DNA from: Verrucomicrobiota bacterium
GTDB lineage: Bacteria; Verrucomicrobiota; Verrucomicrobiia; Methylacidiphilales; Verrucolacustridaceae
Direction: 5' to 3'
DNA length: 6,682 nucleotides
Assembly (NCBI GenBank): GCA_010031845.1
Contig: RGYX01000048.1
Coordinates: forward strand, 1-6,682
Positions 6,110 to 6,682 of the stretch are shown one piece after another. A program made the position numbers and the translations under genes. Position 1 is the stretch's first letter; each line of letters opens with the position of its first letter. The notes below the pieces were generated by a model. The model searched no databases and was not told the origin of the DNA. It saw only the letters and a program-made list of their open reading frames with translations.

Positions 6110-6682
6110 TCATTCCTGTCTGGGAATCCAACGCTGCCAATCAATGGTAGTGCGGGTTTCGTATTCCCTCGGAGCAAGATTGACCTTCAACCAAGCAACC
6201 GGGTCTTTTTGAAATTCAGCCAACTTTTGCTTCATCTCCGGTCGACCCCCCTGGTTCTCCAAATCTTTTTTCAACAAACCCTCCAAGCGCTTCGTCACCA
6301 AGGCGAATTGCTTGGGGTCGGCCTGCACCAATCTTGCATCCTGCGCCGCCAAGGTCTCGAGAAAATGCAAACCCTTGGACCGAAGGGAGCGCCCGGTTTG
6401 CCACACCGTTTCCCTCTGTGTCCGGATATCCGCCTCCTTGGGAGATTTTTCCGCCAAGGCCTTGTCGTAAAACTCCACCGCCCGGAAAGACATGGCCGCC
6501 GCTTCTTCCAGCCGGATGCCAGCATCCTCAAACAACCATGGGTGTGCTTTCGGCTCGTCAGTCAGCATGAAATTTCCCCTTCGGTTTGCTTTCCAGATGG
6601 GAGTCTCCCAAGTGGAACTCAGAATAACCACCGGTTCCCAGCTATGCGAACCATTCGCCCCCCGGTCCAACCCCATCGCGCC
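6110..6682 (-). CDS. Unrecognised protein, C-terminal part (cut by right edge)
   Basis: The frame stays open to the window edge, so the ATG at 6676 may be internal and the protein is probably longer. Counting from that Met, about 188 residues are visible. The first 40 are rich in aromatic residues (HSWEPVV, STWETPIWK, RGNFML) and look like the end of a globular beta-containing domain. Residues about 48-170 are mostly amphipathic helix, rich in Glu, Lys, Leu and Ala, including EEAAAMSFRAVEFYDKAL. It ends WQRWIPRQE. No catalytic motif or membrane segment is seen in this part. The stop is 43 bp from the rhaT start on the same strand, so the two may be co-transcribed. That setting, and the style of the sequence, would fit the tail of a large carbohydrate-active protein, but this is a guess and I cannot name a family. 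Confidence 0.7.
   Translation of the reverse strand, partial: GAMGLDRGANGSHSWEPVVILSSTWETPIWKANRRGNFMLTDEPKAHPWLFEDAGIRLEEAAAMSFRAVEFYDKALAEKSPKEADIRTQRETVWQTGRSLRSKGLHFLETLAAQDARLVQADPKQFALVTKRLEGLLKKDLENQGGRPEMKQKLAEFQKDPVAWLKVNLAPREYETRTTIDWQRWIPRQE

Overview
The window is a moderately GC-rich bacterial segment of about 6.7 kb. All but one gene lies on the minus strand. The combination of a RhaT-family sugar symporter, a stand-alone pilin-like protein with an N-terminal methylation motif and a C-terminal DG-type motif, and a membrane-anchored VWA protein suggests the PVC group, most likely Verrucomicrobiota. This is an inference from gene style; no rRNA or other strong marker is present.

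Layout, right to left along the minus strand: (i) the C-terminal part of an unrecognised, mostly helical protein cut by the right edge (to 6110); (ii) rhaT, an L-rhamnose/H+ symporter-like protein (6066-4894); (iii) a prepilin-like protein whose ATG directly follows the rhaT stop (4893-4183); (iv) a 216-bp gap; (v) a membrane-anchored VWA protein with an intact MIDAS and a long charged insertion (3966-2509); (vi) a 160-bp AT-richer gap; (vii) a 3'-truncated tRNA-Lys(UUU) (2348-2290) running directly into (viii) uvrB, ending at 313. On the plus strand, tail to tail with uvrB and 3 bp from it, is (ix) the C-terminal 102 residues of an APRT-like phosphoribosyltransferase cut by the left edge.

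The oddest part is uvrB. Its 5' end is joined to the T-loop of the tRNA-Lys gene, so the gene has no usual start codon before its adenine-binding GDQP motif and the tRNA has lost its 3' end. Independently, uvrB has a clean in-frame loss of about 13 codons just before the Walker B DESH motif. The neighbouring APRT-like protein has a degenerate PRPP-binding loop. The two uvrB lesions could be real gene decay, a real rearrangement, or sequence/assembly error. The reading frame is otherwise uninterrupted.

I see no CRISPR array, transposase, integrase or clear defence system. The genes do not form one obvious pathway: rhaT plus the fragment upstream of it suggest sugar use, and uvrB is DNA repair.
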